From positions 65,236,984 to 65,300,983 of the forward strand of contig NC_133933.1 in NCBI RefSeq assembly GCF_031877795.1: 64,000 nucleotides of DNA, in the 5' to 3' direction. The translations under genes and the position numbers were made by a program. Every line of letters begins with the position of its first letter. Positions within the stretch are counted from its first letter, which is position 1. Below are positions 61,916 through 64,000 of the stretch, one piece after another. The notes under the pieces are model-generated. The model searched no databases, was not told the DNA's origin, and saw nothing but the letters and a program-made list of their open reading frames with translations. Source of the stretch: Strix aluco (taxonomy: Eukaryota > Chordata > Aves > Strigiformes > Strigidae).

Positions 61916-64000
61916 TGCACCAACAGCGCCAAAACATAGGCCTGAGCACTGGAGGTCAACCACTTGTCAAACTGCTAGTAGAGCAGTCCATGGTGTGTTT
62001 TTGACCTGGGTCAATCAATATTCTCCTAAACAATTTCTAGGCATGGTTCAGGACTAAACACAAGCTTAGGGGCCATTACCAACAGAAATGTAAACTACCT
62101 ATTTAGTTTGGATGTGGTGGTCTCATATAGGGGCTGTCATCATAGTCCAGGGGCTGCCTAAGTATTGTCTAGTTGTTTTGGGTTTTCTTTTTAATTTGTT
62201 TTTGAAGGTCATCACAACAAAGTACTCTAGAAAAAAGAGGTAGCACTGCAATGGAGGGACAACTCAGGACTAATCATGGAGCAGTTTCTTTTGAAGTCAA
62301 GTGTGTGGGAGGGGAAAGCATTGTGGACACAGCAGAGACAGGAGTAGAGCTTTCCATTCTAATTGGGAGCTGAGAAATACAAGATGGGGAGAAGTAGATA
62401 AGCTATACTGGAGTTTAGAAGGTAGCAGCGTGTTATAACTCTGTAGGCAGAGGATATTCTTTTTTTCATCATTTTTTTAGGTTGTGTAGCAGGGAGGAGG
62501 TTGCTTTATTATGAAAATATGCTATACAAACAAAACCAATCTGCAGAATGGGCAAGTTTGTGCTTGCATCTGTTGGCAGAAACCACATCTTCAAAGAAAG
62601 GAAACTTATAAAAGTATTTCTGGAGTTGGGGGTGCCTTTGCCAGCACTGATAATGATAGAGGATATCGGAATACAGAATTTACATGAAGGCTTTTAATGA
62701 AAACCAAATGCATATTTATAATTATTTCCTGAACTTCATGGCAACCTATAATTTTCTTTTTTCATCAGTGAAGTTAGGGAAAAGATGGATTTTGCTTACT
62801 AATTTGACTAAATAATTTGCACCCTTACTCTGATTTACCAGTGTTGTTTTATTGATAGAAGATATGTACTTTGTAATTTAAATGGTTGGTGGTATGTTTT
62901 AGCCTTACACTGGTTTTATACAAAGGAAGAGGCTGAGTGTTCATTTTGGGAACAGTTCTAATTTCACTCAGTTTACATTTGATTTTATCTGTAACCTGTC
63001 TCTTTCTACTCTATGTCTTTTCAGATATACAAACAAGATGATGGATTCTGTAGAGCACTTAGTGCCTTTTCCCTCCCATTGACACTGAGTACTGCACAAG
63101 GCTGAGTCCTAGGAAAAAGAGTGCCATCTTGTAGTCAACTGAAGTAGCAAGTAGAATTTTGATAGGATTAAGGAAGAAGTTTTTTGGGCTGAACCCAGCT
63201 GTTTTTGTGAAAAAGGGCACTCTGCTCCAATGCATTCCATCTTGGAGTCAGTCATAGGTCAGGGGAAAGCATGCTATTTGCTGAAACAGTGATATATGCC
63301 AAGGCACAAATATATGCCACATCTTCTGCTAATGTAAAGGCTCCTGAAAAGGTCTCCTGTTTAGATACTAATCAGACCAAATGCTGCTAAAACAATTAAT
63401 TGTGACATGGTCATTGTCTTGGGTCATAGGCCTGTGGTCAAAACAGTTTGAAGCACTGCAATGGGAAAAGAGGGGAAAAAAAATCTGTAGTACAAAACAT
63501 GATTTTTATCCAAAGTCCCCAAACCAGTTCTTCCCCAGGAATGTAAAGTTTTAAATAATTGAGCAGATATGAGGACTTGACGTCACCTCACTTGAACGAA
63601 ATGAAATAGAAGGTCTGTCTTTATGTAATGAAATCAAGACAAACAGCAATAGGAAGCAAATTATTGAATAATAAGGTCACGGTTTGTGCTGGGGAGCGTT
63701 CATGCTTTGTGCAGAAGCTTCTATCCTTCCTATGGCAGTATAAAGGATTTCTTTACACCTTGGTGTCCAGGGAGTTTCTTATTGTGTGTTAGAAGAAATG
63801 GTAAACATAAATTAACAGAGACAGTTTACTGAGTGTTATTTTCTACTCCATGATATGGATGAAGACACAGTAAAAATCCTGTCTCTGAATTCAGAGAGGA
63901 GATAAACATAAATAAGCATTATTTGTAATTATTTAGTGATAAGAGAGTTTATCATGGTCCTGAGAAAGAGGACTCCAAGGCACATTTTGAGTCAAGTATT

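Larger units (their letters stand above)
51903..64000 (+). other. NMBR: NMBR intron 1 (partial, runs off right edge)
   Basis: More than 12 kb of intron after the phase-2 donor. The next exon should continue the DRY motif (YRAIV...), and no such segment was found on the plus strand. Contents: A-rich tract (52518-52567), GC-rich patch (54740-55060), an open region at 55373-55762, a CR1 copy (55761-57000), a CR1 tail remnant (59793-59817) and a TA/TG microsatellite (61874-61915). The rest is unrecognised AT-rich DNA. Confidence 0.85.

Noticed and set aside
61503-62057. 184-codon frame on the plus strand
   Set aside because: It reads through a TA/TG microsatellite as alternating Ile and Tyr and resembles no protein. 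It is inside NMBR intron 1.
63013-63080. Acceptor-like CTTTTCAG followed by A-TAT, which would continue NMBR as D-R-Y
   Set aside because: Only the Tyr agrees. The next codons (TNKMMDSVEHLV) do not match the family (RAIVNPMD...) and a stop follows after a few residues.

Overview
The window is nuclear DNA from a bird. AT-rich introns alternate with three CpG islands, genes are split by GT-AG introns, and there are several 5'-truncated CR1 LINE copies with the avian 3' tail built on repeats of ATAGAATC/ACAGAATC. Three vertebrate genes are recognised from their translated exons: VTA1, GJE1 (connexin 23) and NMBR (neuromedin B receptor). As I recall, this block is also found at human 6q24, with the same relative orientations. 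The species cannot be fixed; the 'ACAGAATC...GGTTGG' CR1 tails hint at a lineage other than chicken, but this is weak.

Layout. 1-36885: VTA1 on the minus strand, exons 7 to 1 in window order. Every splice site was read and all intron phases agree. The last exon, with the VPS4-binding VSL domain, lies beyond position 1. 36450-37290: CpG-island promoter of VTA1 with ETS-, NRF1- and CTCF-like motifs. 36886-41536: spacer. 41537-43124: GJE1 on the minus strand, complete, three coding exons, 205 codons. 42930-43560: its CpG island. 43125-50940: spacer with a CR1 copy and an ancient repeat remnant. 50640-51902: NMBR on the plus strand, with CpG island, GC box, TATA box, 5' UTR and first coding exon, which ends inside the DRY motif. 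51903-64000: NMBR intron 1, including a 1.2 kb CR1. Later NMBR exons lie beyond the right edge.

The three genes are neighbours but do not share a pathway: VTA1 acts in ESCRT-III/VPS4 membrane scission, GJE1 encodes a lens-associated connexin, and NMBR encodes a Gq-coupled bombesin-family receptor. GJE1 and VTA1 are in tandem; GJE1 and NMBR diverge across about 8 kb. I found no convincing new biological system. The observations most worth checking are the intact four-cysteine connexin, the TATA plus G-quadruplex arrangement at NMBR, the regulatory motifs at the VTA1 promoter, two exact or near-exact tandem duplications inside VTA1 introns, remnants of old amniote repeats, and several GC-rich patches that no recognised element explains.
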